Positions 18,033 through 27,081 are shown, counted from the stretch's first letter. The stretch is DNA of 64,000 bases from Ligilactobacillus ruminis DSM 20403 = NBRC 102161 (GCF_900113455.1 NZ_FOPI01000005.1:33140-97139); one strand, 5' to 3'. Numbers and translations: made by a program. The notes: a model not told the origin generated them from the letters alone.

Positions 18033-18260
18033 GAAAAAGCCTCGTCCCCAAAAGGGACGAGGCTTCGCGGTACCACCCTTGTTTCATGTGCAGGCACATG
18101 ACGCTTTTCATGGGATAACGTCCATGAAACGGTGCATCTCTCAATGCCAACTCGGGAAGTGAAATTCGGTCATCATTCAAACGGGCCTTCTCAGCTGCGA
18201 GCCCTTCTCTTCTTCAAACTTTGACCTACTAGTTTCCGTCAACGTCTTTCATTCTTCATA
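18033..18260 (-). promoter_or_regulatory. T-box riboswitch (Phe specifier) controlling pheST
   Basis: The minus-strand leader has the hallmark T-box AAGGGTGGTACCGCG at 18066-18080. It is followed at once by a 12-bp terminator stem (AAGCCTCGTCCC and its complement, 18037-18065) with a T run at 18034-18038. A TTC triplet at 18161-18163, in context ACCGAATTTCAC, is placed as expected for a Phe specifier in the Stem I loop. Uncharged tRNA-Phe should pair with both the specifier and the T-box and block termination. The class, downstream genes and specifier all agree. Confidence 0.95.
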
Positions 18261-18266
18261 CTTTCA

Positions 18267-18295
18267 AGTTTAATCTTGTTTTTCAATTCAGTCAA
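18267..18295 (-). promoter_or_regulatory. Promoter of the pheST T-box transcript
   Basis: Minus strand: -35 TTGACT (18290-18295), 17-bp spacer, -10 TAAACT (18267-18272), directly after the HxlR regulator stop. Confidence 0.75.
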
Positions 18296-18299
18296 GGCT

Positions 18300-18647
18300 T
18301 TAATTCTTGTCCGTTTCCAAAATCCACTTTTCGGACCATGAGTGTATCTCTTTCATAATCTTTTTTAAGTCCTCACCGCAACGAGTCAAGCGATAAAATC
18401 CTCTGGCACAATCTCGCATATAAACCTTTTCAATCAAGCCTTCCTTTTCAAGTTCTTTTAATCGTTCAACCAGGACGCGATCGCTGCATTGAGGAATTTT
18501 TTGAGCCAAATCGGTAAAACGTTGGTCACCTTCAGCAAGTAAAACTTCCAAAATTAAACCATTCCACTTCTTGCCTAAAATTCCAAATGTTTTTTCAAAC
18601 TTTGGACACAAACAAAAATCATCTGCTTTTTTTGATTCGACTGACAT
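18300..18647 (-). CDS. HxlR/MarR-like winged-helix transcriptional regulator with cysteines
   Basis: This 115-residue single-domain regulator has the HxlR pattern: an N-terminal Cys segment (DDFCLCPKFEKTFGILGKKW), a recognition-helix region with CSDRVLVERLKELEKEGLI and a wing ending YRLTRCGEDL. Cysteines fall at about positions 12, 14, 54, 80 and 90; many HxlR proteins sense electrophiles or oxidation through an N-terminal cysteine, so redox sensing is plausible but inferred. I start at the ATG at 18647, with AAGGTGG 9 nt upstream; the longer frame to 18668 lacks such a site. No obvious target gene is adjacent. Confidence 0.88.
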   Translation of the reverse strand: MSVESKKADDFCLCPKFEKTFGILGKKWNGLILEVLLAEGDQRFTDLAQKIPQCSDRVLVERLKELEKEGLIEKVYMRDCARGFYRLTRCGEDLKKIMKEIHSWSEKWILETDKN

Positions 18648-18669
18648 AAAAATTAACCACCTTAACAAA

Positions 18670-18700
18670 ATAACAAAGGCCTACAAATCGCAGGCCTTTT
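18670..18700 (-). terminator. Terminator after the HD hydrolase gene
   Basis: The 8-bp inverted repeat AAAGGCCT/AGGCCTTT with a 9-nt loop is followed on the minus strand by GTTATTTTG. It lies 16 bp after the HD gene stop and 22 bp before the regulator start. The T run is interrupted, so efficiency is uncertain. Confidence 0.6.
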
Positions 18701-18715
18701 AATCTCAACAACAAA

Positions 18716-19231
18716 TCAGCGAATGCAGTCCGCTTTCTTGCGTTCCAAGCGCTGCTTGGCTTTGCCGAAAAACTTCAGACATAAATGTTTGCCATATTCT
18801 TCAGTTGCAGAATACTTATCGACCAACGTTACGATATAACCTTCCGGATACTTCGGGGGGCACGCAGTTGCACCCCACATATGCTTCATGATGATGTCTT
18901 TTTCAAGCGGAGAAAGCGGCGTCAGTTTCTCTGCATTTCTCAACGCAATCCGAGGATGCACCCATGCATGCGTTCCGAGGTCAAACTTCGTAACGCGCCA
19001 ATCATAGTAAAAGAGATCGTGCAGCAAGCCGGCACGAGCAGTCGCTTTGGCATTCAAGTGCAGCTTTTTGGCAATCTTATAGCTTTCATATGAAACAGCA
19101 ATCGAATGTTCCAGTCTCGTTGAAAAATGATGCTGGGTAAAGTTGTCCAATGCCAAAACTTCCGGTCGTTCCAAAAGTTCGCCCACATAACTCATATACT
19201 CACGATCATTGCACCATTTATTTTTATTCAT
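18716..19231 (-). CDS. HD-domain hydrolase
   Basis: The 171-residue protein has the HD phosphohydrolase metal-site pattern: a first histidine in RLEHSIAVS near 43, the HD pair in GLLHDLFYYDW near 71, then THAWVHPRIALRNAEK with more histidines, IIMKHMWGA, and a final aspartate in VTLVDKYSA. It resembles stand-alone HD proteins of the YedJ/YqeK sort that act on nucleotide substrates, but the substrate is unknown. It has its own extended -10 promoter. Confidence 0.85.
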   Translation of the reverse strand: MNKNKWCNDREYMSYVGELLERPEVLALDNFTQHHFSTRLEHSIAVSYESYKIAKKLHLNAKATARAGLLHDLFYYDWRVTKFDLGTHAWVHPRIALRNAEKLTPLSPLEKDIIMKHMWGATACPPKYPEGYIVTLVDKYSATEEYGKHLCLKFFGKAKQRLERKKADCIR

Positions 19232-19283
19232 TCAGTTCTGTTACCTCTTTTATCGTTGTACCATGCGACTAATCAACTCTATA

Positions 19284-19289
19284 ACTATA
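19284..19289 (-). promoter_or_regulatory. Extended -10 promoter element of the HD hydrolase gene
   Basis: Minus strand TATAGT preceded by TGA gives an extended -10 (TGnTATAGT), about 53 bp before the start. I see no convincing -35. Confidence 0.45.
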
Positions 19290-19345
19290 TCATACTGTAT
19301 TTTATTGAATTAATAACGAAGAAAATTTAAAAATAGGAAATGCTG

Positions 19346-19789
19346 TCAGCTTTTTGCCGCAACAAGCTCGTATCCGATTCCAACGCGGTGATTGACAAGC
19401 TTGCTTCCGGCAAAATTTTTTTCTAATTCATCAAGAGTGACGACCTGATAAGGAGCCTTGTTTTCAGGTGATTCATTGAGGTTCTTTTTGACTTCTGCCA
19501 TGATCAGATTCAACTTTAAAATTTCGATCAAATCATAATGCACCAACAGATTGACGATATAAGGACTCTTTGAATCCTTAGTTTCGCATACCAAATTAAA
19601 ACGCGTGAACTTGCCTTCGTTATAGCGAACGTCAAGTTTCACCCCCGTAAGATCCAATTTTTTGAATTCGGCATCCGTATTTTCATTAAACATCTGGTAG
19701 GCCGGTGCCTTGATTCTGACGACAAATGCAACATGCTGCTCTAAATTATAGCAAAGCACGTCGTTTATAATTGCTTCATATAATTCCAT
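19346..19789 (-). CDS. Hypothetical protein, 147 residues
   Basis: I do not recognise this soluble protein. It begins MELYEAIINDVLCYNLEQH, alternates charged and hydrophobic stretches (VKLDVRYNEGKFTRFNLVCET) and looks mixed alpha/beta, without membrane segments or a signal peptide. I start at the ATG at 19789 because GGAGAG is 8 nt before it; the alternative TTG at 19804 overlaps that site. A good promoter lies upstream, so it is probably a monocistronic real gene. Confidence 0.7.
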   Translation of the reverse strand: MELYEAIINDVLCYNLEQHVAFVVRIKAPAYQMFNENTDAEFKKLDLTGVKLDVRYNEGKFTRFNLVCETKDSKSPYIVNLLVHYDLIEILKLNLIMAEVKKNLNESPENKAPYQVVTLDELEKNFAGSKLVNHRVGIGYELVAAKS

Positions 19790-19822
19790 CACATATCTCT
19801 CCAAATATCATGTACAGAGCCT

Positions 19823-19852
19823 ATAATAATACTAAGAGCCGGTATTATGCAA
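19823..19852 (-). promoter_or_regulatory. Promoter of the 147-residue hypothetical gene
   Basis: Minus strand: -35 TTGCAT (19847-19852), 18-bp spacer, -10 TATTAT (19823-19828). Confidence 0.6.
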
Positions 19853-19883
19853 ATCAAATCAAATCAAAATAATAAGAATTTGC

Positions 19884-19914
19884 ATAAAAAAAGAGAGATG
19901 GTAACTCCATCTCC
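19884..19914 (-). terminator. Intrinsic terminator after hup
   Basis: Minus strand: stem GAGATGG/CCATCTC with a short loop, then CTTTTTTT, 24 bp after the hup stop. Confidence 0.85.
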
Positions 19915-19937
19915 CCTTACGCAGAATCTCCAGTTAA

Positions 19938-20213
19938 TTATTTAACTGCATCCTTAAGAGCTTTACCAGGCTTAAATGCCGGCACCTTGCTTGCAGGAAT
20001 TTCGATTTCTGCGCCCGTTTGCGGATTGCGACCTTTGCGTGCTGCACGTTCGCGTACTTCAAAGTTGCCAAAACCGATCAATTGAACCTTATCGCCCTTT
20101 TCAAGAAAATCTTGAATTGAACCAAAAACGGCGTCAACTGCAACAGTAGCATCCTTTTTTGTCAAACCTGTCTTTTCTGCAACAGTTTCGATCAATTGTG
20201 CTTTGTTTGCCAT
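19938..20213 (-). CDS. hup: DNA-binding protein HU
   Basis: HU is the main histone-like nucleoid protein and acts as a dimer that bends DNA. The 91-residue length and sequence are typical: [22 protein letters not shown], then [21 protein letters not shown], where the DNA-contacting beta arm with the RNPQTG proline is found, and a [11 protein letters not shown] end. It is a single gene with its own promoter and terminator, as expected for a highly expressed protein. Confidence 0.98.
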   Translation of the reverse strand: MANKAQLIETVAEKTGLTKKDATVAVDAVFGSIQDFLEKGDKVQLIGFGNFEVRERAARKGRNPQTGAEIEIPASKVPAFKPGKALKDAVK

Positions 20214-20298
20214 AAATACTTCACCTCCATAATGAAGTCATGATATATGAAATATCACTTGAAGCAACAACGTCTAACAAATCATTGCTCAGTTATTA

Positions 20299-20326
20299 AT
20301 TTAGCATAGAAAGCCCCATATAGCAA
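20299..20326 (-). promoter_or_regulatory. Probable hup promoter
   Basis: Minus strand: -35 TTGCTA (20321-20326), 16-bp spacer, -10 CTAAAT (20299-20304). The long untranslated leader (about 80 bp) holds a palindromic ATATGAAATATCA-type stretch of unknown use. Confidence 0.5.
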
Positions 20327-20383
20327 CGTTTTTCAGCATATTTCAGACTTTTTTTACTTTTCATTCATTTACATTGCTTTTAC

Positions 20384-21694
20384 TTATTTTCTTCGTCTTT
20401 CAATCAGGTGCAATGGTGTCCCTTCGAAATCAAATGCCGCCCGCAACTGATTTTCCAGGAATCTTTCATATGAAAAATGCATCAATTCAGGATCATTGAC
20501 GAAAATGACGAACGTCGGCGGCTTGACTGCAACCTGTGTCGCATAGTAAATGCGCAATCTTTTGCCGTTATCGGTCGGTGTCGGGTTATGCGCGATCGCA
20601 TCCATGATGACGTCATTCAAGACTGCTGAAGAAACGCGCTTGGAATGATTTTCATCAACGCGTCTGATCAGCTTGGGCAATTCATTCAGCCTTTGATGTG
20701 TTTTAGCCGAAACAAAAACGATCGGTGCATAGCTGAGATACTGAAACTCGCTTCTGATATGACTTTCAAATTCTTTCATCGTATAGCTGTCCTTTTGGAG
20801 CGTATCCCATTTATTGACGACAATTACGATTCCGCGACCGGCATCGTGCGCATAGCCTGCGACGTGCTTATCTTGTTCACGAATTCCTTCTTCGGCATTC
20901 AACACGACGCAAACGACATCGGAACGATCAATTGCCTGCATTGCCCGCAAGACGGAATATTTTTCCGTATTTTCATAAACTTTGCCCTTCTTGCGAATTC
21001 CAGCAGTGTCAATCATCGTGTAAACCGATCCGTCATCAGTCGTAAATTTCGTATCGATGGCATCACGAGTCGTTCCTTCAATATTAGAAACAATCACGCG
21101 GTTTTCGCCCAAAATCGCATTAACGAGAGACGATTTGCCGACATTCGGACGCCCGATGAAACTGAATTTGATAGAATCATCAATCTCTTCGGTCGCATCT
21201 TCAGGAAAATTCTTGACGATCAAATCCAGCAAATCACCCGTTCCGATGCCATGCGTCCCTGAAATCGGAACCGGATCACCGAATCCGAGCGAGTAGAAAT
21301 CATAAATCTCGCTTCTTACTTCGGGATTATCGACCTTGTTTACGGCTAAAATAACCGGCTTATCCGTCTTATATAAAATGCGCGCTACCTTTTCGTCCGC
21401 ATCCGTCACGCCTTCTTTGACGCTTGTGACAAAAACGATCACGTCAGCCTCATCGATTGCGATTTCTGCCTGCTCCGTAATTTGGGTGACAAAAGGTTCA
21501 TCCCCGATATCAATTCCGCCAGTATCGATCAAGTTGAATGCCTGTCCCATCCATTCGCTCCTAGCATAAATTCGATCTCTCGTCACTCCTGGAGTATCTT
21601 CAACAATTGAAATTCTTTCACCGGCAATTCGATTAAAAACGGTCGATTTGCCAACGTTAGGACGACCGACAATCGCAACTACTGGGTTTGCCAT
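20384..21694 (-). CDS. der: Ribosome biogenesis GTPase Der (EngA)
   Basis: Der has two tandem GTPase domains and is needed for 50S subunit assembly. Here the first P-loop is [14 protein letters not shown] at residues 10-23 and the second is [14 protein letters not shown] near 182-195, each followed by DTPGVTRDR or EGTTRDAID switch regions and NKVD/NKWD motifs. A C-terminal KH-like domain completes the 436 residues. It follows rpsA, separated by a terminator. Confidence 0.97.
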   Translation of the reverse strand: MANPVVAIVGRPNVGKSTVFNRIAGERISIVEDTPGVTRDRIYARSEWMGQAFNLIDTGGIDIGDEPFVTQITEQAEIAIDEADVIVFVTSVKEGVTDADEKVARILYKTDKPVILAVNKVDNPEVRSEIYDFYSLGFGDPVPISGTHGIGTGDLLDLIVKNFPEDATEEIDDSIKFSFIGRPNVGKSSLVNAILGENRVIVSNIEGTTRDAIDTKFTTDDGSVYTMIDTAGIRKKGKVYENTEKYSVLRAMQAIDRSDVVCVVLNAEEGIREQDKHVAGYAHDAGRGIVIVVNKWDTLQKDSYTMKEFESHIRSEFQYLSYAPIVFVSAKTHQRLNELPKLIRRVDENHSKRVSSAVLNDVIMDAIAHNPTPTDNGKRLRIYYATQVAVKPPTFVIFVNDPELMHFSYERFLENQLRAAFDFEGTPLHLIERRRK

Positions 21695-21749
21695 AATAAC
21701 GCCTCGCTTTCTGATAATTATTAATCATAAAATGACTAGATCGTTTTCA

Positions 21750-21783
21750 GAAAAAAACTGGCCCGAAGAAATCAACGGGCCAG
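21750..21783 (-). terminator. Intrinsic terminator after rpsA
   Basis: Minus strand: 8-bp stem CTGGCCCG/CGGGCCAG, 10-nt loop, then seven T, between the rpsA stop and the der start. Confidence 0.9.
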
Positions 21784-21810
21784 CCATGCTGAAACATTCA
21801 GCGATCAATC

Positions 21811-22998
21811 TTAGTCTTGATCTTTCAATTCGTCCCCGACAAGATCGGCCATCGTAAAGCCTGTATCTTCTTCAGGAATTTCTACTTTTTCTTCTTCAAC
21901 AGGAGCTTCTTGCTTCTTTTCAGCAGCAGGCTTTTCTTGCAAAGCTTTGATTGAAAGAGCCAAACGATGTTCTTCGGCATTAACGTTCAAAACTTTAACC
22001 TTAACCTTTTCGCCTGAGGCCAAAACTTCATTAGGCGTAGCAATATGCTTATGTGAAATTTGTGAAATGTGAACCAAGCCTTCAACGCCTGGGAACACTT
22101 CGACAAAAGCGCCAAAGCTCGTCAAACGCTTAACGGTACCTTCCAAAACATCACCCTCAGCAACTTTTTCAGTAATGTTGTCCCATGGTTGAGGCAATGT
22201 TTGCTTGATTGAAAGCGAAATACGATCTCTTTCAGGATCTACGGCAAGAACCTTAACCTTGACGTCCTGGCCAACTTTCAATACGTCAGAAGGCTTGCCA
22301 ACGCGTTCGAATGAAATTTCTGAAACGTGAACCAAACCGTCAACGCCGCCAAGATCGATGAATGCTCCGAAGTTCGTCAAACGAGCAACTTTGCCTTCAA
22401 CAACGTCACCAACGACAAGCTTGTCCAAAACGGCCTTTTTGTTTGCTTCGCGTTCTTGTTGAACGATTTCCTTATGTGAAAGAATCAAACGATTTTCACT
22501 TGGTTCAAGTTCAACAATCTTGAGTTCAAGTTCTTGACCCTTGTATTGGTTGAGATCTTCAACAAAATGATCGGAGACCATGGATGCAGGAATGAATCCG
22601 CGAACACCGGCATCAACAACTAAACCGCCCTTAACAACTTGCGTAACAGGGGCCTTAATCGTTTCGCCTGCTTCAAATTTCTTTTCGATGTCGTCCCAAA
22701 CCTTGCGGGCTGCCAAACGACGTTGTGACAACAAGAAACTGCCGCCTTCCTTATCGGAACCGATCTTCGAAATAACGACAAGATCAAGTTCGTCTCCTAC
22801 CTTATATGCTCCTTCATCGACGCCAGATGTCAATTCACGAGCAGGCACAACGCCTTCAACACCTGTACCTTCAATACCCACGATGACTTGTTTTTGATCA
22901 TCGAATGCCAAAATTTCGCCTTTGACAACGTCACCGACTTCAACGGTTTTAACGCTGTTCAAAGCTTCCAATAAATCCTTGTTTTCTGATTCACTCAT
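21811..22998 (-). CDS. rpsA: 30S ribosomal protein S1 homologue (four S1 domains)
   Basis: The 395-residue protein is built of four S1 RNA-binding repeats, at about residues 18-90, 105-170, 190-260 and 275-345; the last two are most canonical (LTNFGAFIDLGGVDGLVHVSEIS and a near copy). An acidic C-terminal tail follows. Firmicute S1 homologues of this four-domain size are associated with the ribosome but may be dispensable for initiation. Its position after cmk matches the conserved cmk-rpsA-der order. GGAGG precedes the ATG. Confidence 0.95.
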   Translation of the reverse strand: MSESENKDLLEALNSVKTVEVGDVVKGEILAFDDQKQVIVGIEGTGVEGVVPARELTSGVDEGAYKVGDELDLVVISKIGSDKEGGSFLLSQRRLAARKVWDDIEKKFEAGETIKAPVTQVVKGGLVVDAGVRGFIPASMVSDHFVEDLNQYKGQELELKIVELEPSENRLILSHKEIVQQEREANKKAVLDKLVVGDVVEGKVARLTNFGAFIDLGGVDGLVHVSEISFERVGKPSDVLKVGQDVKVKVLAVDPERDRISLSIKQTLPQPWDNITEKVAEGDVLEGTVKRLTSFGAFVEVFPGVEGLVHISQISHKHIATPNEVLASGEKVKVKVLNVNAEEHRLALSIKALQEKPAAEKKQEAPVEEEKVEIPEEDTGFTMADLVGDELKDQD

Positions 22999-23034
22999 GG
23001 ACCATGTCCTCCTTAACGACTAACTCTATTTACC

Positions 23035-23063
23035 ATTTTAACTGATTGATGAAAAAATTTCCA
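23035..23063 (-). promoter_or_regulatory. Probable rpsA promoter
   Basis: Minus strand: -35 TGGAAA (23058-23063), 17-bp spacer, -10 TAAAAT (23035-23040) in the cmk-rpsA gap. Confidence 0.55.
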
Positions 23064-23074
23064 GTATTAACACA

Positions 23075-23743
23075 CTATTTCTGCACTTTTTCAATTATTT
23101 CCATGATTTTGGCAACGACTTCTTCAATCGAAAGCGACGTCGTGTCAACCAAAACTGCATCTTTTGCTTGCGTGAGCGGTGAAATTTTTCGATGAGAATC
23201 TTTGTAATCTCGTTCTTCGATCTCTTTTTCCAAGACATCCAATGGCGTATCGATGCCCTTTTCAACGTTTTCCTTGAAACGCCGCACGGCACGCTCATGA
23301 ACGCTTGCAACCAGGAAAATTTTAACCTCGGCATTTGGTAGCACCGTTGTCCCGATGTCACGGCCGTCCATTACGATTCCGCCTTTTTCGGCAATCATGC
23401 GCTGACGTTCCGTCAAATCCGCACGAACGCTTTTTTGTGCAGAAACGGTTGAAACATTGTTTGCAATTTCCGGAAGGCGAATTGTTTTCGTAACCTCGGT
23501 CTCATTTACAAAAACTTTTTGCTCCGGTTCAGCCGGAACGAATCTGATTTCCGTTTTTTCAAGCATTTCCTTCAATCCTTGATCATCATCATATGCAACG
23601 TGATTTTTCTTGGCAGCATATGTGGTGGCGCGATACATGGCTCCCGTATCGCAGTAAACGTAGCCGAGCTTCTTGGCTACGAGCTTAGCGACGGTACTCT
23701 TGCCGGCTGATGCCGGACCGTCAATGGCAATTTGCAATTTCAT
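23075..23743 (-). CDS. cmk: Cytidylate kinase
   Basis: Cmk phosphorylates CMP and dCMP to the diphosphates. The 222-residue protein has the P-loop [16 protein letters not shown] at about residues 8-23, the [12 protein letters not shown] nucleotide-monophosphate segment and [20 protein letters not shown], all diagnostic. It lies 21 bp downstream of the LysM gene and before rpsA. Confidence 0.97.
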   Translation of the reverse strand: MKLQIAIDGPASAGKSTVAKLVAKKLGYVYCDTGAMYRATTYAAKKNHVAYDDDQGLKEMLEKTEIRFVPAEPEQKVFVNETEVTKTIRLPEIANNVSTVSAQKSVRADLTERQRMIAEKGGIVMDGRDIGTTVLPNAEVKIFLVASVHERAVRRFKENVEKGIDTPLDVLEKEIEERDYKDSHRKISPLTQAKDAVLVDTTSLSIEEVVAKIMEIIEKVQK

Positions 23744-23764
23744 CTTAATGATAACTCCTAAAAA

Positions 23765-24367
23765 TTATTTTACGCGCAGCTGCTGCCCTGGAGTCACCGT
23801 CGAACTCGGAGTCAAACCAGGATTAAGCTGAACCAGCTGATCAACCGTCAGGCCGTTGTTGACCGCGATGCGGTAAAGTCCCTGACCGGCAGCAACCGTT
23901 ACGTATTGTGACCCTTCGCTTTGACTGGAAGAACTAGACTCTTCTGAAACGGAAGATGAAGATTCCGCTGCGCTCGAAGATTCTGATTCGCTTGAAGATT
24001 CCGCCTGTGAAGAACTTTCAGACTGCGAGCTTGAAGACTCCGCCTCTTTTTTGGTTGAGCTTGACTTCTTGTGTTTCTTTGCTGAAGATTTCTTGAAAGA
24101 ACTCTTCGAGGAACTGGAAGTCACGACTTCAATATTTCCGCCATCGTCATTTGTGGGTTGTGCCGCAGTTTTTAATGATATGAAATACAGTGCGATCGTT
24201 GCTACAATCACGAAGCAAAAAACCAAAAGCAACAACAAAGGCAGACGCGAATTCAACTTGTCTTTTCGCTTGCTTGCACGACGTGAGTAAAGCCCGTTCT
24301 CATCCTTGCCGTCTTCGAACTTTTTTTCCCAGGGCTTGTCATCGTGATTATCGTTTCTATTACCCAT
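23765..24367 (-). CDS. LysM-domain membrane-anchored protein with Ser-rich linker
   Basis: The 200-residue product has a polar, charged cytoplasmic N-terminus (MGNRNDNHDDKPWEKKF), one membrane helix (LPLLLLLVFCFVIVATIALYF), a long extracellular linker that is almost entirely Ser, Glu and Ala, and one C-terminal LysM motif (YVTVAAGQGLYRIAVNNG to GQQLRVK) that binds peptidoglycan. The start is set at 24367 by GAGGGGG upstream; a longer frame begins at 24394. Position between recQ and cmk is the same as for LysM protein YpbE in relatives. Confidence 0.85.
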   Translation of the reverse strand: MGNRNDNHDDKPWEKKFEDGKDENGLYSRRASKRKDKLNSRLPLLLLLVFCFVIVATIALYFISLKTAAQPTNDDGGNIEVVTSSSSKSSFKKSSAKKHKKSSSTKKEAESSSSQSESSSQAESSSESESSSAAESSSSVSEESSSSSQSEGSQYVTVAAGQGLYRIAVNNGLTVDQLVQLNPGLTPSSTVTPGQQLRVK

Positions 24368-24387
24368 AAATAATGCCCCCTCGACCA

Positions 24388-24406
24388 GTATCATTTTTCA
24401 TGATAC
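24388..24406. promoter_or_regulatory. Inverted repeat over the LysM-gene promoter
   Basis: Two perfect 7-bp arms (GTATCAT and ATGATAC) separated by 5 nt lie 21 bp before the LysM-gene start. On the minus strand the upstream arm contains a TGGTATCAT extended -10, so a protein bound here could block transcription. It could also simply be a small RNA hairpin. Confidence 0.4.
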
Positions 24407-24451
24407 CATAATTGCCGTCTGAATAGTAGAATTTATGTGCTTTGCATGTTT

Positions 24452-25897
24452 TTATGCAAATAATTTTCTTAAAATCTCTTCATATCCGGGTGCTTTTGAA
24501 TGCTTTGACACCTTTTTTTCAAAAAGCAACCCCATCTTTTCGAAACTGTCTTCTCTGTTGCAATGGTTGCAGCAAAAATCCCTCTTTGGCAAAACCTCAT
24601 CTCCGAAATATTCACCGATAAATTTGCGCAAGCATCCCTTTGTTTCGGCATAGTTTCGCATCTTAGCCAAAGATTTTTTTCTTTCAACCAGACGGTTGGC
24701 CGCAAAATTCTTCATTTCTTCTTGGCTCAGACCGTTTCTAAGATACTTTTCAATCAGCAAATAACGCTCTTCTTGTCTCAAAAGAGCCTTGTTCCTGGCA
24801 TTGCTTTTGAAATATGAATCAATTTCGCATGCAGTCGGGAGAGAATTTTCAATCAAATACTCCTGAAGTTTGAGATCTTTTCTTTGATAAAGCAAAATTG
24901 CAATTCCTTGTTTGCCGTCACGGCTGCATCGTCCGAATTCCTGAACGTAATTCTCCAAATCAAGCGGAATATGGTAATGGATGACGTAACGAATGTCCGG
25001 TTTGTTGATGCCCATGCCAAAAGCACTCGTAGCACAAACAACGTCCAGGTCCCCGTGCAAAAACTGCTGCAAAACGCTGTATCGTTCGTCAAAAAGCATC
25101 CCGGCATGGTAGGCGGCAACCCGCAAACCGGTCTTTCTCCCAAGCATGCGGCTTGTTTCATCAGCCTTCTTCTTGCTTGAAAAATAAATCAACCCCGGTC
25201 CTCTCATCTTTTCAACAAGCCCAATCAGAAGTTCGTCCTTTTGAGCATCACTTTCGACTTCTTCGATGTCAAGGAAGATGTTGGGGCGATCGACCGAACA
25301 TCTGACCTTGTCGATTTTTCGACCCGAAAACAAAATCCGACAAATATCCGCTTCGACTTCTTTGGTTGCGGTTGCAGTCAACGCCAAAACAAGCGGTGTT
25401 CCAAGTTTTTTGACCACCGTTCCCAAAAACAGATAGTCCGGTCTGAAATCCGGTCCCCACGTTGAAATGCAGTGAGCCTCATCAACGACCAAAAGCGATG
25501 GATGAAAACGATTAAGCCTTCGCAAAACCGTTTCGGAATTCAGCATCTCAGGCGACACGAACACGAATCGATACGCATCAAGCGTTGCCAAAACGGTGTT
25601 TCTATCGGCCGGATTCAATTCGGAATTAATGGCAATCGCCCTTTTTTCGCCTAGAAGGCGCAAATTTGCAACCTGATCCTGCATCAAAGATATCAGCGGA
25701 GAAACAATCAAAATGCGGCTCTTTGTTGCATATCCATATAATTGGTAGCAAAGCGATTTTCCCACGCCGGTCGGCAAAATTCCAAGGACGTTTTTACCGT
25801 TGATCAGATTCATAATGATCTCTTCCTGCCCTTGCTTGAAGGAATCATATCCAAAATGCTTATGCAATTCTTCAAGCAGCTTAGTATGCAGATTCAT
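24452..25897 (-). CDS. recQ: ATP-dependent DNA helicase of the RecQ family
   Basis: The 481-residue helicase has Walker A GILPTGVGKSLCYQL near residue 38, the DEAH box in LVVDEAHCIS, motif III LALTATAT, motif V CATSAFGMGINKPDIRYV, and the arginine-finger motif VI QEFGRCSRDG. The zinc-binding region follows (C in GCLRKFIGEYFGD, then CCNHCNRED). There is no HRDC domain, as in the short Firmicute RecQ encoded beside ypbB. The ATG lies inside the end of the upstream gene (17-bp overlap), suggesting coupling. Confidence 0.93.
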   Translation of the reverse strand: MNLHTKLLEELHKHFGYDSFKQGQEEIIMNLINGKNVLGILPTGVGKSLCYQLYGYATKSRILIVSPLISLMQDQVANLRLLGEKRAIAINSELNPADRNTVLATLDAYRFVFVSPEMLNSETVLRRLNRFHPSLLVVDEAHCISTWGPDFRPDYLFLGTVVKKLGTPLVLALTATATKEVEADICRILFSGRKIDKVRCSVDRPNIFLDIEEVESDAQKDELLIGLVEKMRGPGLIYFSSKKKADETSRMLGRKTGLRVAAYHAGMLFDERYSVLQQFLHGDLDVVCATSAFGMGINKPDIRYVIHYHIPLDLENYVQEFGRCSRDGKQGIAILLYQRKDLKLQEYLIENSLPTACEIDSYFKSNARNKALLRQEERYLLIEKYLRNGLSQEEMKNFAANRLVERKKSLAKMRNYAETKGCLRKFIGEYFGDEVLPKRDFCCNHCNREDSFEKMGLLFEKKVSKHSKAPGYEEILRKLFA

Positions 25898-26924
25898 TTT
25901 CCTTTATCCTTTCTATCTGAACCAAACGATATTCATAAAAAGAAATTCCGGTTCCTTCCAGCTTGTGAAAATCCCAGCAAACAGTTTTTTGACCTACGTA
26001 AACCTCTTCAATTCGTGATCTCTTTTCCGATGAGACAAATCTTTCAAACGGAAATTCGTCAAAAACGATTGCACAATCCAACAAGTGCTCGATTACGGTT
26101 GAACTCTTCAGTCTTCTGAATCTCGCAACTTCATCCGCGCTTTTTCCCTGACAAACCATTTCATAAGTTTTCAAAGCACTTGAAGAGACAAGTCCCTCGT
26201 TTAATTCGTGCTTGAAAAGCTCGGCCAAGCTTCCACCTTCGTTGATGACGAATTCACCGAACCGAATCATCAAATCTCGTTCCGTTATCACAACGTCGCT
26301 TACCTCTAGATTATAGTCGTCCGCAATTTGTTCTTTGGTTCGACCGGACGTTTCATGTCCCGCAAACCTTGACATGAAAACCGCGGCATCAGTTTCATCT
26401 TCTTCTTTCAAAAATTTTTCCAAATCAATCCTGACCTCAGCCGCTCCGGCTTTGCCATATGCAAGATACCATGCCTTGAACATCTGCAACAGATGATAAT
26501 CCGTCGTGATTGGAACGTAGCTTCTGTTGCCAAAGCTTAATTCGGACGCCACTTGAACGCATAAAGTCACCAAAGCGGAGAATTTTCGATAGCTGTATTT
26601 GGCAAAAAGTTCAGGTTTTTTCAACTTTTTATGCAGAATGAGATAATCATCACGAACTTTTTTGCCAAAAGGCGTCAGCAAATAAGCAGAATCTGAATCT
26701 TTTTCAAGCCATCCCTTGTCCACCGCAAGATCAGAAATCCTTTCAAGGTTCATTCCCAACTCATAATCGGTATTGACGACATCCAATAACTCGTAGCACA
26801 TCCCCCAAAAACGTGACGAAGTCGTCAGGCGATTTGTCAAAAGCTGCCTGATTACGGTTGATCGTCTGGCAGATTCATCATCATAATAAATCAAGACGCG
26901 CTGCACGGCTAATGAGTTGCTCAT
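25881..26924 (-). CDS. YpbB-like helix-turn-helix protein encoded beside recQ
   Basis: The 347-residue protein has no helicase motifs but matches the YpbB type of the recQ neighbourhood: a mostly helical protein with a C-terminal helicase-associated HTH segment (LVSSSALKTYEMVCQGKSADEVARFRRLKSSTVIEHLLDC). The family is thought to assist the adjacent RecQ helicase, but its mechanism is not established. It overlaps recQ by 17 bp and has an extended -10 promoter upstream. Confidence 0.82.
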   Translation of the reverse strand: MSNSLAVQRVLIYYDDESARRSTVIRQLLTNRLTTSSRFWGMCYELLDVVNTDYELGMNLERISDLAVDKGWLEKDSDSAYLLTPFGKKVRDDYLILHKKLKKPELFAKYSYRKFSALVTLCVQVASELSFGNRSYVPITTDYHLLQMFKAWYLAYGKAGAAEVRIDLEKFLKEEDETDAAVFMSRFAGHETSGRTKEQIADDYNLEVSDVVITERDLMIRFGEFVINEGGSLAELFKHELNEGLVSSSALKTYEMVCQGKSADEVARFRRLKSSTVIEHLLDCAIVFDEFPFERFVSSEKRSRIEEVYVGQKTVCWDFHKLEGTGISFYEYRLVQIERIKENESAY

Positions 26925-26952
26925 TTTGATTCCCCCATTTTAAGTTCTTTTC

Positions 26953-26958
26953 ATTATA
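26953..26958 (-). promoter_or_regulatory. Extended -10 promoter of ypbB-recQ
   Basis: Minus strand consensus TATAAT preceded by TGT gives TGnTATAAT, 28 bp before the ypbB start. The -35 is weak (TTTCAT at 17 bp). Confidence 0.55.
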
Positions 26959-27067
26959 ACATACGTCCTTTTTTCATGAAACGATTTTCAAAAAGTATTT
27001 CAAATCCTTTAAATTGCCCTTACGGCTATTTTTTCAGACACGTTTCAAAGACTATGAAAATATTTTA

Positions 27068-27081
27068 TAAGGTTACCCTAA
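27068..27081. promoter_or_regulatory. MntR-like dyad upstream of mntH
   Basis: The imperfect palindrome TAAGGTTACCCTAA has outer arms TAAGG and CCCTAA and lies about 70 bp before mntH, just upstream of a TAAAAT -10-like element at 27111-27116. Lactic acid bacterial mntH genes are often repressed by MntR through dyads of TTAGG-type half sites; the match is by shape only. Confidence 0.4.

Noticed and set aside
18001..18180. N-terminal extension of PheS
   Set aside because: The region is the T-box leader, with the terminator and T-box core in it.
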